Of a stretch of DNA of 64,000 nucleotides, positions 32,003-43,704 are shown piece by piece (positions within the stretch are counted from its first letter, which is position 1; each line of letters opens with the position of its first letter). The position numbers and the translations under genes are program-made. This DNA comes from Betaproteobacteria bacterium (GTDB lineage Bacteria; Pseudomonadota; Gammaproteobacteria; Burkholderiales; Usitatibacteraceae), in the NCBI GenBank assembly GCA_016711875.1, contig JADJSD010000003.1, positions 1,116,001 to 1,180,000 on the forward strand. Reading direction: 5' to 3'. The notes under the pieces were generated by a model. The model saw only the letters and a list, made by a program, of their open reading frames with translations, was not told the DNA's origin and did not search any database.

Positions 32003-34963
32003 TCACCGCACGCAGTTGCGTCCGTCCTGCTTCGCCCGGTAGAGCGCCGCATCGGCGCGCGCGATGAGCCCCGCCACCGAATCCTCGTCCGAGGGCACGC
32101 ACGCGGCCACGCCCACGCTGATGGTGACGACGGCGCCGATCGGCGAGGACAGGTGGGGAATCGCCAGCTCCTCGCAGCCCCTTCGCAATTCCTCGGCGAA
32201 GGCAAGCGCCGCCGCGTGGTCCGCGCCCGGCAGGAGCACGACGAACTCCTCGCCACCGTAGCGCGCCGCCAGGTCGCCCGCGCGGCCCAGCGACTGCACG
32301 AGCCTTCGCGCGACCAGGGCGAGGCACCGGTCGCCCTCGGGATGCCCGGCCGAATCGTTGTACTGCTTGAAGGCGTCGATGTCGATCATCGCCACGGCGA
32401 GCGAGGCTTGCGTGCGCCGCGCCCGACGCCATTCCTCCACCAGCACCTCGTCGAAACGCCGCCGGTTGGCGAGCCCGGTGAGCGCGTCGGCGAACGAAAG
32501 GCGCGACAGGTGTTCGTTGGCGAGCCGCAGCTCCTCGGTGCGCTGCGCCACCAGCCGCTCCATCTCCTCGTTGCGCGCGCGCAGGTTGTTCGTGCGCAGG
32601 CGATAAAGGCCCAGCACCAGCGCGAGCGCCGCCAGGCCCGCCAGCACCTCGAACCACGCCGTCTCGTAGAAGCGCGGCCGCACCGTGATTCCGAGCGGCG
32701 CCTCGAGCGCGCTCCAGCGCTCCCCGTCGAGGGTCGCGGCCACCTGGAAAAGGTAGCGGCCGTGCGGCAAGGCCGGGAAAGTGGCCTCGCGGTTCTGGCC
32801 GGCGTCGATCCAGTCGTTCGTCATTCCGTCGAGCTTGTAGCGAAAGCGCACGCGGTTCGCGTCGCGCAGCGTCATCGCGGCGAAGCGGATGGACAGCGGA
32901 ACCGATCCGGGCGGCAGCTCGATGCGGCCATCGGTCGCGGCGCTCGCGCCCGCGACGACGACGCTCTCGATGCGCACCGTGGGCGGCTGCCCCGCGCCCG
33001 GCAGCCGCTTGGGGTCCACGATCACGAGACCATTGGTCGAGGGCAGCCACAGGCGGCCCTCGCGGTCCACGGCGCCGGCAGGCTGGATGCCGCCCGCGAA
33101 GCTCGTGGCGCGCAGCGCGTCGCCCGGGCCGAAGCCGGTGGAGGTCACCTTCGCGATCTTCCCGTCCGCGAAATCGTCGAGTTCGCGACGCGCCACGCGG
33201 AAGAAGCCGCGGTCGCAGGTCATCCACAGGTCGCCGCGGGAATCCTCCAGGATCGTCTGCGCGAGGCCGTCCCACAGGCCGTCCGCCGGCCGTATGCCGG
33301 CGACGCGGCCATTGCGGATGCGGTTGATGCCCTGCCCGTTCGTGCCGACCCACAGGCTCCCCGAGGCGTCCTCGTGCAATGCCATGATCCAGTTCGACAC
33401 GAGACCCTCGGCCTTCGTGATGGCGCCGAAGCGCCCGTCGCGGTAGCGCACGAGCCCCTGGCCCGTCGTGCCGAACCAGAGCGTGCCGTGGCGGTCCTCG
33501 AGGATCGCGGTGACGCCCTCGGGCGGCGCGCCCGGATCGCGCACGGTGACGAACCCCTGGCCGTCGAAGCGCGCGAGGCCCGCCCGCGTGCCCGCCCACA
33601 GCGTTCCCTTGCTGTCCTCGTAGAGCGTGCGCACGTCCACCGTGGGCAGCCCCTGCGCGACGCCGTACGTGCGGACCTTGCCCGCGGCGATCCGCGCCAC
33701 GCCGCCGGTGTAGGTGCCGACCCAGAGCGTGCCCGCGCGGTCCTCGTAGACGCTCGATACCTCTTCGCTGGGCAGGCCCTCCTTCCTGCCCAGTACCGTC
33801 ACGCGATCGCCCGCGAGGCGGTTGAGACCGCCGCCTGCGGTCGCGAGCCAGGTGGCGCCATCGCGCGCGTGGACGACGGAGCGCACGTTGTCGTGGGAGA
33901 GGCCCTCGGGCGTGCCGAACACGACGAAGCTGCGATCGCGCAGGCGGCTCATGCCCCCGACCCACGTGCCGACCCACACGCTGCCTTCGCGATCGACGCG
34001 CAGGGTCCAGATCTGGCTGCCCGCAAGGCCGCCCGCCGTGGAGATCGACGTGAAGCGCCCGCCCGCCATGCGGCCCACGCCGCCGCCCCAGGTGCCGATC
34101 CACAGGCACCCTTGCGCGTCCCACGCGAGGTACGTGAGCTGGTCCGTGGGCAGGCCGTCCGCCGTGGTGTAAACGGTGACCTTGCCTTCGTGCACGCGCG
34201 CAAGGCCGCCGCCCGCCGTCGCCGCCCACACGCCGCCTTGCGGATCGGCCACGACCGAGCGCACCTCGCGGTGCGGGAATCCGTTGCCCGGGTCGAAGGT
34301 GCGGAACTTGCCCTCCGCATAGGCGACGAGCCCGCCACCCGTGGTGGCGATCCACAGCGTGCCGTCGCGGTCGAAGGCGAGCGCGCGCAGGCGGTTGGTC
34401 GGGAGCCCGTCCGCCGTCTTGAACACCTGCGTGGCGCCGTTCTGCACGCGAACCAGGCCGTTCTCGCTCGCGGCCCACATGACGCCGTCGGCGCCCTGCG
34501 CGAAGGCCCAGACGCGGCGGTTGCCGGTGACCTCGCTCGTGATGGCGGGCTTGAACTTGCCGCCGCGGTAGATCGAGGCGCCGCTTGCGTGCCCGATCCA
34601 CAGGTTCTGCTGCGCGTCCTCCAGGAAGCCGAAGACGGGCTGCGCGGCGAGTTCCGGTGCCTGCGACCGCTCGAAAGGCGCGAAGCGCACGCCGTCGAAG
34701 CGCGCGAGGCCGCCGCCCGTGCCCACCCAGAGGTAGCCATCGCGCGTCTGGTAGAGGGACTGGACGGTGTTGCTCGGCAGGCCCTGCTCCGTCTGCCAGT
34801 TGTCGATCTTGTATTGCGTGAGGGCGGGAATGCTCCCGCCCGGTGTGGCCGCAAGCGCGCCAGCCGGAATGAGACCCGCCCATGCGGCGGACAGGAGCGC
34901 GCGGGCGGCGAATGCCCGCACGCGCGGGAAGTTCATGACGGAGGGCTTCGTTCTTGGATGCAT
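32003..34963 (-). CDS. Diguanylate cyclase with periplasmic two-component-regulator beta-propeller
   Basis: 986 residues. After a signal-like N terminus come many propeller repeats (blade pattern DRDGTLWIATTGGGLVAY, repeated to about residue 640), a Y_Y_Y domain (RFRYKLDGMTNDWIDAG), one membrane helix (FEVLAGLAALALVLGLY) and a C-terminal GGDEF domain. The active loop is GGEEF at residues 903-907, and an inhibitory RxxD (RAGD) sits five residues before it, so it should make c-di-GMP under feedback control. The substrate motif DIDAFKQYND is intact. Ligand binding to the periplasmic propeller probably sets the output. An in-frame ATG at 34936 also fits a signal peptide. Confidence 0.92.
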   Translation of the reverse strand: MHPRTKPSVMNFPRVRAFAARALLSAAWAGLIPAGALAATPGGSIPALTQYKIDNWQTEQGLPSNTVQSLYQTRDGYLWVGTGGGLARFDGVRFAPFERSQAPELAAQPVFGFLEDAQQNLWIGHASGASIYRGGKFKPAITSEVTGNRRVWAFAQGADGVMWAASENGLVRVQNGATQVFKTADGLPTNRLRALAFDRDGTLWIATTGGGLVAYAEGKFRTFDPGNGFPHREVRSVVADPQGGVWAATAGGGLARVHEGKVTVYTTADGLPTDQLTYLAWDAQGCLWIGTWGGGVGRMAGGRFTSISTAGGLAGSQIWTLRVDREGSVWVGTWVGGMSRLRDRSFVVFGTPEGLSHDNVRSVVHARDGATWLATAGGGLNRLAGDRVTVLGRKEGLPSEEVSSVYEDRAGTLWVGTYTGGVARIAAGKVRTYGVAQGLPTVDVRTLYEDSKGTLWAGTRAGLARFDGQGFVTVRDPGAPPEGVTAILEDRHGTLWFGTTGQGLVRYRDGRFGAITKAEGLVSNWIMALHEDASGSLWVGTNGQGINRIRNGRVAGIRPADGLWDGLAQTILEDSRGDLWMTCDRGFFRVARRELDDFADGKIAKVTSTGFGPGDALRATSFAGGIQPAGAVDREGRLWLPSTNGLVIVDPKRLPGAGQPPTVRIESVVVAGASAATDGRIELPPGSVPLSIRFAAMTLRDANRVRFRYKLDGMTNDWIDAGQNREATFPALPHGRYLFQVAATLDGERWSALEAPLGITVRPRFYETAWFEVLAGLAALALVLGLYRLRTNNLRARNEEMERLVAQRTEELRLANEHLSRLSFADALTGLANRRRFDEVLVEEWRRARRTQASLAVAMIDIDAFKQYNDSAGHPEGDRCLALVARRLVQSLGRAGDLAARYGGEEFVVLLPGADHAAALAFAEELRRGCEELAIPHLSSPIGAVVTISVGVAACVPSDEDSVAGLIARADAALYRAKQDGRNCVR

Positions 34964-35006
34964 GGGGAGCCTTGGCCCCGGCATTATGCCGTGCGCCACG
35001 GCCGAC

Positions 35007-37255
35007 TCAGTTGAAGTCCGTCGGCCGCCCCAGGAAGAGGTAGAACGCGGAATCGCCCTGGAACGTCTTCCCCCAGCCGGCGTAGAACGGGCCTGCCACG
35101 GTATCGGCGCCGACGAAGACCGAACCGGCCTTCTTCACCTGTCCCCACTGGAAGCCCGTCGCGCGGTTCCACGCGTCGCCCGCCTCCAGCGAAAACCCCG
35201 TGTACCAGCTGCGGCCGAGCACGCGCGGCAGCTCGCCCATGCGGTAGTAGGTCACGAGGGACAGGCCCACCGCCTGCGAACCCGCGAGCGCGCCCACGGG
35301 CGTGCCGCTCAGGTTGAGGAACCCGCCAGCGCGAAGGAATCACGGTCCTCCTTCGCCCGCCCGCCGAAGGCGAGACCGAGCAGCGTGAGCCGGTCGAAGG
35401 TCACGGGCCACAGGAGTTGCCCCACGACCGTGTTCAGCTGCGAGCCCTCGCCCGACAGGTAATCCGTCCGCGTGGCGCTCACGCTCGCGAGATAGCCGCG
35501 CCGCGGGAAGTTCGCGTCGTCGAGCGTGTCGAACGTGGTGTCGAGCTTGAGGAAATTCGCGCTGTCCTTCGCGGGGGCGAGGTCCCGGCTGCTGATCGCC
35601 GGCGACGTGCGGAAGCGCTGGTGCCCCGCGAGCACGCGCGCGACGCCGGTGCTGCCCAGGCGCCTTCCGAGGGAAAACGCGCCCGACACCACTTCGTTCG
35701 TCACGCGGTCGGTGCGGCGGTTGCCGGTCACGAAGATGTCGTGGTCGGACTTGAGCGCCTCCACCACCGGCTCGACGAACCACGGGCTTCCGGGCCCGAG
35801 GGGCTGGTAGAAGCTCGTCATCACGCGGCGAAAGTCTCCCACCTGCAACTCGTTGCGCCACTCCGCGCCCCAGTCGTTCACCCAGGTGCGCGTGTGCTGC
35901 AGCGTGACCGAGAATCGCCCGTCGGTATGGAAGTCGGTGACGGCCCGCCCGCCGATGCGCAGGTAGTCCGGGCCCCAGGCCTTCTCCTCCACATCGATCA
36001 CCGCCACCGTGCGGCCGCCACGGTTCTCGGGGCGCACGTCCACGCGCGCGAATTCGCCCGTTCCGTGCAGCGCGCGAGAGGCCTCCTCGTAATCCTGCGG
36101 GCTCGCCACGTTGCCCACGGCGACGTGCGTGCGGTTCGCGATCTCGTTCATCAGCGCCTGCGAATTGGTGCGCATCGTGCCGCGCGTCTCGATCGCCTCG
36201 ATCACCGGGTCCGCGTGTGGCGCCTGCAGCCGGCGCACCGCATCCCACGCGGCGTACGCCTTCTCGTCGAGCGCGAGCGTTCGCAGGCGGGAGGCCATCG
36301 CGCGCGCCGCAGCCTCGCCCCGGGCGACGAGATCCTCCGCGCGCTCGAAATCGAAGAAGGTGAAGCCGGCCAGGTCGGGCGAGACGAGGATGTCCTGCGG
36401 CCGCAGTTCGCGCAGCGAGGCCGCCACGTTCTGCTCGGTGAGGATGTTGATCATCTGCTGCGCGACGCCGAACGCGGAGCCGAGCGCCTCGCGCGGCAGG
36501 AGCGGCGTGCCCACGTTCACCGCGATGATCACGTCCGCGCCCATTGCGCGCCCCACCTCGACGGGCAGGTTGCGCGTGAGGCCGCCGTCGCCGAGCAACC
36601 GGTCCCCGATGCGCGTGGGCGCGAAGGCGCCCGGCACGGACATCGAGGCGCGCATGGCCACCGAAAGCGGCACGTCGCGCAGCACCACCTGCTCGCCGCT
36701 CACCAGGTCGGTCGCCACCGCCCGAAGGGGGATGGAAAGCGCGTCCAGGTGCTTCGCCTCGCTGCCGGGGCGCGCCACCTGGCGCAGGAACGCCTCGACG
36801 TTTTGCGACCCGAAGGCCGCGCCCGGCAGGACGAGGCCCTCGCGCCCGATGCCGAACTCCGTCTGGCCGATGAAGCGCAGGTCGTCCTCCTTGCGCCGGA
36901 AGCTGAGGTTCTCTCGCGGCGGGCGCTCCGAGAAGATCGTGGCCCAGTCCGCCTCCCGGAGGATCGTTTCCATCTCCTCGGGCGTGCGGCCCGCCGCGTA
37001 GGCGCCCCCCACGATGGAACCCATGCTCGTCGCGGCAATGGCGTCGACGGGCACACGCAGTTCGCGCAGCACCTTCAGCACGCCGATGTGGGCGAGGCCG
37101 CGGGCGCCGCCGCCGGAAAGCACCAGGGCGTTACGGGGGCGCGAGAGCGAAGCCGGCGCGGGGCCGGATGCTTCGGCCGCGTGGCACCCGAGGGCGGGCA
37201 CGCAGGCCGCCAGGAGTCCGGCCGCGAACGATGCGATGGGCCGCAGGAGAGCCAT
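35007..37255 (-). pseudogene. Patatin-type Vd autotransporter (PlpD-like), split by a frameshift near the C terminus
   Basis: Signal peptide (LLRPIASFAAGLLAACVPALG), then a patatin lipase domain with oxyanion loop SGGGARGLAHIG, Ser77 in ATSMGS and Asp223 in GDGGLTRN, then a POTRA-like domain and a surface-antigen beta barrel. This is the PlpD layout, in which the barrel exports the fused lipase. The frame breaks near 35325: restoring one G turns FALAGSST-stop into FALAGGFLNLSG and continues to the barrel end RPTDFN, about 749 residues. The last strand region is otherwise well kept, so a sequence error is plausible. Confidence 0.88.
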
Positions 37256-37482
37256 GGCGTCACCTCGGGGAAGCGTCGAACGGCTGGGAATCCCGCCGTG
37301 CGGCGCCAGTATCCACCGGGAAAGCGGCGCGCGGTAGGGCCGGTTCCGCCCAGGCCGAGGCGGGACGAACCCGCCCGGCCGCATGGGTCGGAAGCCCCAT
37401 GCCCTGACTAACGACTTCGCCAAAATCAATACGCCGTTCCCGGGCAGGCCTACCATGGACCCCATTCCCCGAAAGGCACGCC

Positions 37483-37719
37483 ATGAACACGACCCCAACG
37501 CCCGTTCCCGCCCCCATCCCGGAAGCGCCGAAGAAACACGACATGCTCCGGGAGATGCTGGCCGACGTGAACGCCAAGCTCCACGCCATCGGCGAGACGA
37601 TCCTGGAAATGCAGGCGCACGGCGACATGCACGACGAGCACGTCAATCTCGCGAAGAAGGCGAAGGACCTGGCCGTCGATACCCACGCGAAAGTGGAGAC
37701 GCTGCGCAAGGCCGGGTGA
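37483..37719 (+). CDS. Small hypothetical protein
   Basis: 78 residues, not recognised. A proline-rich start (TPTPVPAPIPEAP) is followed by a predicted amphipathic helix (DMLREMLADVNAKLHAIGETILEMQ) and a second charged helix (HVNLAKKAKDLAVDTHAKVETL), so it may form a helical hairpin. The coding sequence starts well after the divergent patatin gene and is followed 13 bases later by another small gene on the same strand. Codon use looks like that of its neighbours. Confidence 0.55.
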   Translation: MNTTPTPVPAPIPEAPKKHDMLREMLADVNAKLHAIGETILEMQAHGDMHDEHVNLAKKAKDLAVDTHAKVETLRKAG

Positions 37720-37732
37720 GGAAGGCCATCCG

Positions 37733-37954
37733 GTGAACACCGCCCAAGCCCTCAAAGCCGCGCAGAAGCTGCTCGCGTACAGCCAGTTCCTCGAGAAGCG
37801 CGATCCCGAGGAAAGCGCGCGGATCCTCCATGTCGCCAACCACGGCATGGCGGCCGTCACCGCCCATCTCCACGACCGGGCGGCCCCGGTCCCCGCGGAG
37901 GGACAGAACGCCATCGCGACGATGCTGGTGGAGGCGGACGCCATCCCCCACTAG
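37733..37954 (+). CDS. Small hypothetical protein
   Basis: 73 residues from a GTG, not recognised. The sequence is helical and histidine-containing (ARILHVANHGMAAVTAHLHDR). It follows the previous small gene by 13 bases, so the two are likely expressed together. No signal peptide or membrane segment is visible. The following 90 bases, up to the end of the histidine kinase gene on the other strand, contain nothing I can support. Confidence 0.5.
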   Translation: MNTAQALKAAQKLLAYSQFLEKRDPEESARILHVANHGMAAVTAHLHDRAAPVPAEGQNAIATMLVEADAIPH

Positions 37955-38045
37955 GCGTGGGGGCAGGGCTCAGTCGAGCATCGCGAGCAGCCGGGCCAGT
38001 TCGCGGTCCAGGATCGCCTCTGCTTTCATCTCGCGTTGGCGGGCA

Positions 38046-39967
<1,922 letters not shown>

Positions 39968-39968
<1 letters not shown>

Positions 39969-40999
39969 CAGGGCTTGTCCCATTCGAACGTGGCGATCAC
40001 CTGCGCGGCGAGGAGCTGTTCGCTGCGGACGGCGATGCCGAGCTTCTTCGCCCGCGCGAGGCTGATCACGGGAAGGCCCTTGGTCGTCGCGCGGATCGGC
40101 AGGCTCGCGGGCGACTTGCCCTCGACCAGGATCTGGCGCGCCAGGCGCCCCGCGGCCAGGCCCTGCTCGCGTTCGGAGACCGTGACGGCCGCGAGCGTGC
40201 CGTAGTGCACGCGGTCGATCCAGAAACCCAGGTCGGGCAGGCGGGAGTTCTCCGCCGTCCAGCGCAGTACCTCCTGGTACGGCACGTTCTTCCCCGCGTG
40301 GTCCTTGAAGTTGAAGATGCCCACGAGGGCGATGCCGTCGGCGATGTCCGGGTAGGCCGCCATGCGCGCCTTGAACTCGTCGAACGTCCGGAGGGTTTCC
40401 CAGCCGACGATCGTGACCCCGGGTGGCAGCTTTGCCTCCTTCATGCGCTGCACGACCGGCCCCCACATCGCCGCCTCGTCCAGCACGACCACCAGGCGCT
40501 TCAGGCCCGGCACCAGCTTCTTCAGCAGCTGCACCGACTCGGCGAAGTGCTCGTGCTCGATGACGCCCGTCACGTTCCTCGCCTTGTCGAAGCCGTAGTG
40601 CGCCGGGGCCTTGTTCACGCCGCTGAAGACCTGCGGAATCGGCGTGTCGAGGTAGTGGCGCGTGACGAGCTCCTGCGCGTCGTCGTCGGTGGTGTAGACG
40701 AGGTCCGGCTTCCAGCTCTCGACCAGGGCACGGGCCTCGCGGCCGCGGGCGGCCATCGCCTCCGTCGAGGAGTATCGCTTCGTGTCGAGCGCGAAAACCT
40801 TGTACTGCGCACGGGGGTCGGCCAGGCCGGCCTTGAAGCCCTCGAGCTGCCCGTCCGTCCACCGCCACGGCGAGTGGTAGCTCATGACGTGCAGGATGCG
40901 AAGGGGCGCGGCGCCGTCGGCCGGCTTCTGCGCCGGCGCGCCGGCGGCGCAGGCCAGCAGGACGACGGCCAGCAGCCGTCCGATCGAGGTCATTCTCAT
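39968..40999 (-). CDS. ABC-type substrate-binding protein (COG2984-like), partner of the kinase
   Basis: 343 residues with a signal peptide (LLAVVLLACAAGAPAQ). The body resembles the periplasmic binding components of uncharacterised ABC systems: ILHVMSYHSPWRWTDGQLEGF, PDLVYTTDDDAQELV and PQVFSGVNKAPAHYGF. No ABC permease or ATPase gene is nearby. Instead the gene overlaps the hybrid kinase start, so it may deliver its ligand signal to the kinase's periplasmic domain rather than to a transporter. An in-frame ATG two codons later is possible. Confidence 0.85.
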
Positions 41000-41297
41000 G
41001 GCGGGACTCCTCTCGAATCCAGCTTAGGGTCGAGCAGGGCCCGGCAGTATGTCTTGGGTCAGGAATGCCCGAGAACGCAGTCCACGGTCCAAGGCCGGGA
41101 AAACACACCCCCTGCCTTCCGTCTACGGCATCCCCGGGGGAAAGCGAAGGGACGGCGCAGGCCCGGGAGCGCCGACTCGCCCGCGCGTAGAATTGGCGAG
41201 CAGAGGCTCCCTCCGCGCAGACCCGTCCGGAACCGGGGCCGTCGCCGCACGCGCATGTCGGCGGTGAACCAGAACAATTTCGGGACGCGGAGCACGC
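41000..41297. other. Intergenic stretch between divergent genes
   Basis: 298 bases between the binding-protein gene and the TonB-family gene. No open reading frame with a supporting ribosome site or family match was seen, and no clear promoter elements or hairpin were identified. It should contain the promoters for both flanking genes. Confidence 0.5.
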
Positions 41298-42915
41298 TTG
41301 AATTCCACAGGGTCCCCCGGCGAGCCGGCGCCGCCCGCCGAACGTGGGCCGGAACCGCCCCCTCATGTCGAGGCGAAATCGCCCTCCGAAGGGGCGACGG
41401 AGGAATCCGCGCGGGACGCGATCGTGCTCGCGACGCGCATCCCGGGCCCTGCTCGTGAACGCCGGAGGATCGCGCTCGCGCTCCTCATCTCGCTGCTGAT
41501 CCACCTGCCGATCCTGGGACTCACCTTCGGGGGCGACGGTCAGGGGCTTCCGGGGTTCGGCTTGCCCTGGCAGGCGCGACGCGTGGCGGCGCCCGACTTG
41601 CGCGTGCTGCTCCTTCCGGCGCGGGAAACGGCTGCGGTGCCCGACGTGCCCGCGGCCGCCGAGCCGCTGCCGCCGATTCCGGTCGAGCCATCGATCACCC
41701 TCCCGGTGCCTTCACCTCCTGCCCCGCCCCGGACCCGGGCGGCCACGACGGTGGCGCTGGAATCCGAACCGAAAGCGGAGCCTGAACCCGTGGCACCGCC
41801 CACGCCCATGCCGGCGCCCCCCGATCGGCGCGCCGGCAGCTCACCGGCCTCCCCGCCGGAACCGGCCGTGATCGCCCAGGTGCAACCCGACGTGCGTACC
41901 TTCGTCGTCCCCGCGGCTCCCGAGGTGCCTGCGCCGGCGGACGCCGAGCCGCCCAGCGTCGAGAGCCCGGGGACGATGGCCCCGTCGCCGCAGGAAGCCG
42001 AAGAAGCCGCGCGGGCGAAGGCCGAACAGGAAGCCCGGGAGCGATCCATCGAATCGGCCCGGCTGGAGCGCGAGAGGCAGGAGTCGGCACGACGCGAGGC
42101 TTCACGACAGGAAGGAAGCGGCGCGGCAGGAAGCGGCACGACAGGAAGCGGCACGACAGGAAGCGGCACGGCAGGATGCAGCACGGCAGGAAGCAGCGCG
42201 ACAGGAAGCAGCACGGCAGGAAGCAGCGCGACAGGAGGCTGCGCGACAGGAAGCGGCACGGCAGGAAGCAGCGCGACAGGAAGCAGCGCGACAGGAAGCA
42301 GCGCGGCAGGAAGCGGCACGGCAGGAAGCGGCACGGCAGGCCGCAGCCCGACAGGAAGCGGCGCGGCAAGCGGCAGCGAGGCAAGAGGCCGCCCGCCTGG
42401 AATCCGAACGGCAAGCGGCCGCCGGCAGGGAAGCGGCGAAGCTCGCCGAGGCCCAGGAAGCCGCCGCGAAACGCGAGGCCGTGCTGCGCGCGATCGGCAA
42501 GCAACTGGATGCGGAAGCCGCGAAGCGCGAGGCGGCATCGCGCCTGCCCTACTCGGTGAGCAGCGCGCGCCGGGGAAGGCTCTTCGGCCGCACCGATCCC
42601 AACGCCGAGCTCGTGCTGTACGCGGAGGCCTTCGTGCGCAAGATCCAGATGAACATGACTTTCGACATGGTCCGCGAGGCGGCGAAGCAGCCGCACACCA
42701 ACCCGATGGTGACGGTGGCGGTGCGAAACGACGGCTCCGTCGAATCGGTTACCTTCGTGGTCTCGAGCGGCGTGCCGGCCCTCGACGAGGCGATCCGGCG
42801 CGTGGTGCAGAGCCAGGAGCACTACGCGGCATTCTCGCCCGCCCTGGCCCGCGAATACGACGTGGTCGAAATCCGGCGAACCTGGCACTTCGACATGGCG
42901 ATCCGGCTGTACTGA
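41298..42915 (+). pseudogene. TonB-family protein with long AARQE repeat, split by a 4-base duplication
   Basis: The protein starts at TTG with a charged cytoplasmic N terminus, one membrane helix (IALALLISLLIHLPILGL), then a proline-rich periplasmic stretch, a long alpha-helical repeat and a TonB-like C-terminal domain (NPMVTVAVRNDGSVESVTF). This is the layout of TonB/TolA energy transducers. A tandem GAAG duplication at 42111-42118, where a normal unit has one, shifts the frame at the start of the repeat. Removing four bases gives one protein of about 538 residues. As read, the first frame runs on through the repeat into the next gene. Confidence 0.75.
42113..42393 (+). repeat. 15-base tandem repeat encoding AARQE (about 18 units)
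   Basis: About 18 copies of a 15-base unit (CAGGAAGCGGCACGA and variants), each coding Q-E-A-A-R, with small changes that mostly keep the peptide. Later copies degrade to QAAAR and LESER. Such repeats form long rigid charged helices that span the periplasm in TonB/TolA proteins and are prone to slippage. Confidence 0.9.
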
Positions 42916-42932
42916 GGGAGCGAATCCCGGAC

Positions 42933-43328
42933 GTGTTTTCCCACATCTTCATCGGCGTGAGCGACTTCGAACGGGCACTCGCCTTCTACCGCGCGCTCAT
43001 GCCGGTGCTGGGCATCGAAGAGCGTTTCTGCGACCTCGCCCGCCCCTGGGCCGGATGGCAATCGCACCCGGACCCCAGGCCCCTCTTCGTCATCGGGCGC
43101 CCCCACGACGGGCAGGCCCATGCGGCCGGCAACGGGCAGATGGTCGCGTTCCTGGCCGACAGCCGCGACGCGGTCGTGCGCGCGTATGAGGTCGCGTTGA
43201 AGAACGGAGCGACATCCGAAGGCGCGCCGGGACTTCGCCCCGAATACCACGCCCACTACTTCGGCGCCTACTTCCGCGACACCGAGGGCAACAAGCTCTG
43301 CGTCGCCTGCCATTCGCCACCCGGCTGA
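42933..43328 (+). CDS. VOC-superfamily (glyoxalase/bleomycin resistance-like) protein
   Basis: 131 residues from a GTG. Motifs HIFIGVSDFERALAFYRALMPVLGI and YFGAYFRDTEGNKLCVACH mark the vicinal-oxygen-chelate fold; the first His and the Glu of DTEGN are likely metal ligands. Members include dioxygenases, isomerases and resistance proteins, so the reaction is not predictable. It lies 17 bases after the TonB-family gene and 13 before the DUF1801 gene, with a weak ribosome site (GAGGGAG). Confidence 0.85.
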   Translation: MFSHIFIGVSDFERALAFYRALMPVLGIEERFCDLARPWAGWQSHPDPRPLFVIGRPHDGQAHAAGNGQMVAFLADSRDAVVRAYEVALKNGATSEGAPGLRPEYHAHYFGAYFRDTEGNKLCVACHSPPG

Positions 43329-43341
43329 GGAGAACGGTCCC

Positions 43342-43704
43342 ATGCCATTCGAAACCCACGAGGACTACTTCGCCGAGTGCACCGCCGAATCGCGGGACCG
43401 GCTGGCGAGCATCCAACGCGAAGTCGAGCGCCGCGTGCCCGGCGCGGTGCGATGCATCGCCTACCAGATGCCGGCGTTCAGGCAGCAGCGGGTGTTCTTC
43501 TACTTCGCGGCCTTCAAGAAGCACGTCGGCATCTATCCGCCCGTCACGCAGGACGCGGCGATCATCGCCGAGACCGCGCCGTATCGCGGTCCGAAGGGGA
43601 ACCTGTCCTTCCCGCATGGCGAGGAACTGCCGCTGGAACTCATCGGCAGAATCGCCGAAGCGCTCGCCCGCCAGTATTCGGCCGGGCACGAAGAGACACG
43701 ATGA
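43342..43704 (+). CDS. DUF1801 (YdhG-like) protein
   Basis: 120 residues. The pattern IQREVERRVPGAVRCIAYQMPAFR, then FFYFAAFKKHVGIYP and GNLSFPHGEELP, is typical of DUF1801 proteins, which have a frataxin-like fold and are sometimes called iron chaperones without direct proof. A strong ribosome site (GAGGAGAAC) precedes the start. Its stop overlaps the next start by four bases (ATGA). Confidence 0.88.
   Translation: MPFETHEDYFAECTAESRDRLASIQREVERRVPGAVRCIAYQMPAFRQQRVFFYFAAFKKHVGIYPPVTQDAAIIAETAPYRGPKGNLSFPHGEELPLELIGRIAEALARQYSAGHEETR

Noticed and set aside
37970..38029. Nineteen-codon frame MKAEAILDRELARLLAMLD on the minus strand after the histidine kinase
   Set aside because: Too short, with no supporting ribosome site or family match. 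It may be a remnant, but this cannot be supported.
42113..42393. CRISPR-like array
   Set aside because: The units are 15 bases with no unique spacers and code AARQE in a consistent frame, so it is a coding tandem repeat.
41298..43328. Single long gene joining the TonB-family N terminus to the VOC domain
   Set aside because: The middle is low-complexity SGTAGS sequence produced by reading the AARQE repeat out of frame. The VOC protein has its own start, and the true TonB C terminus is in another frame.
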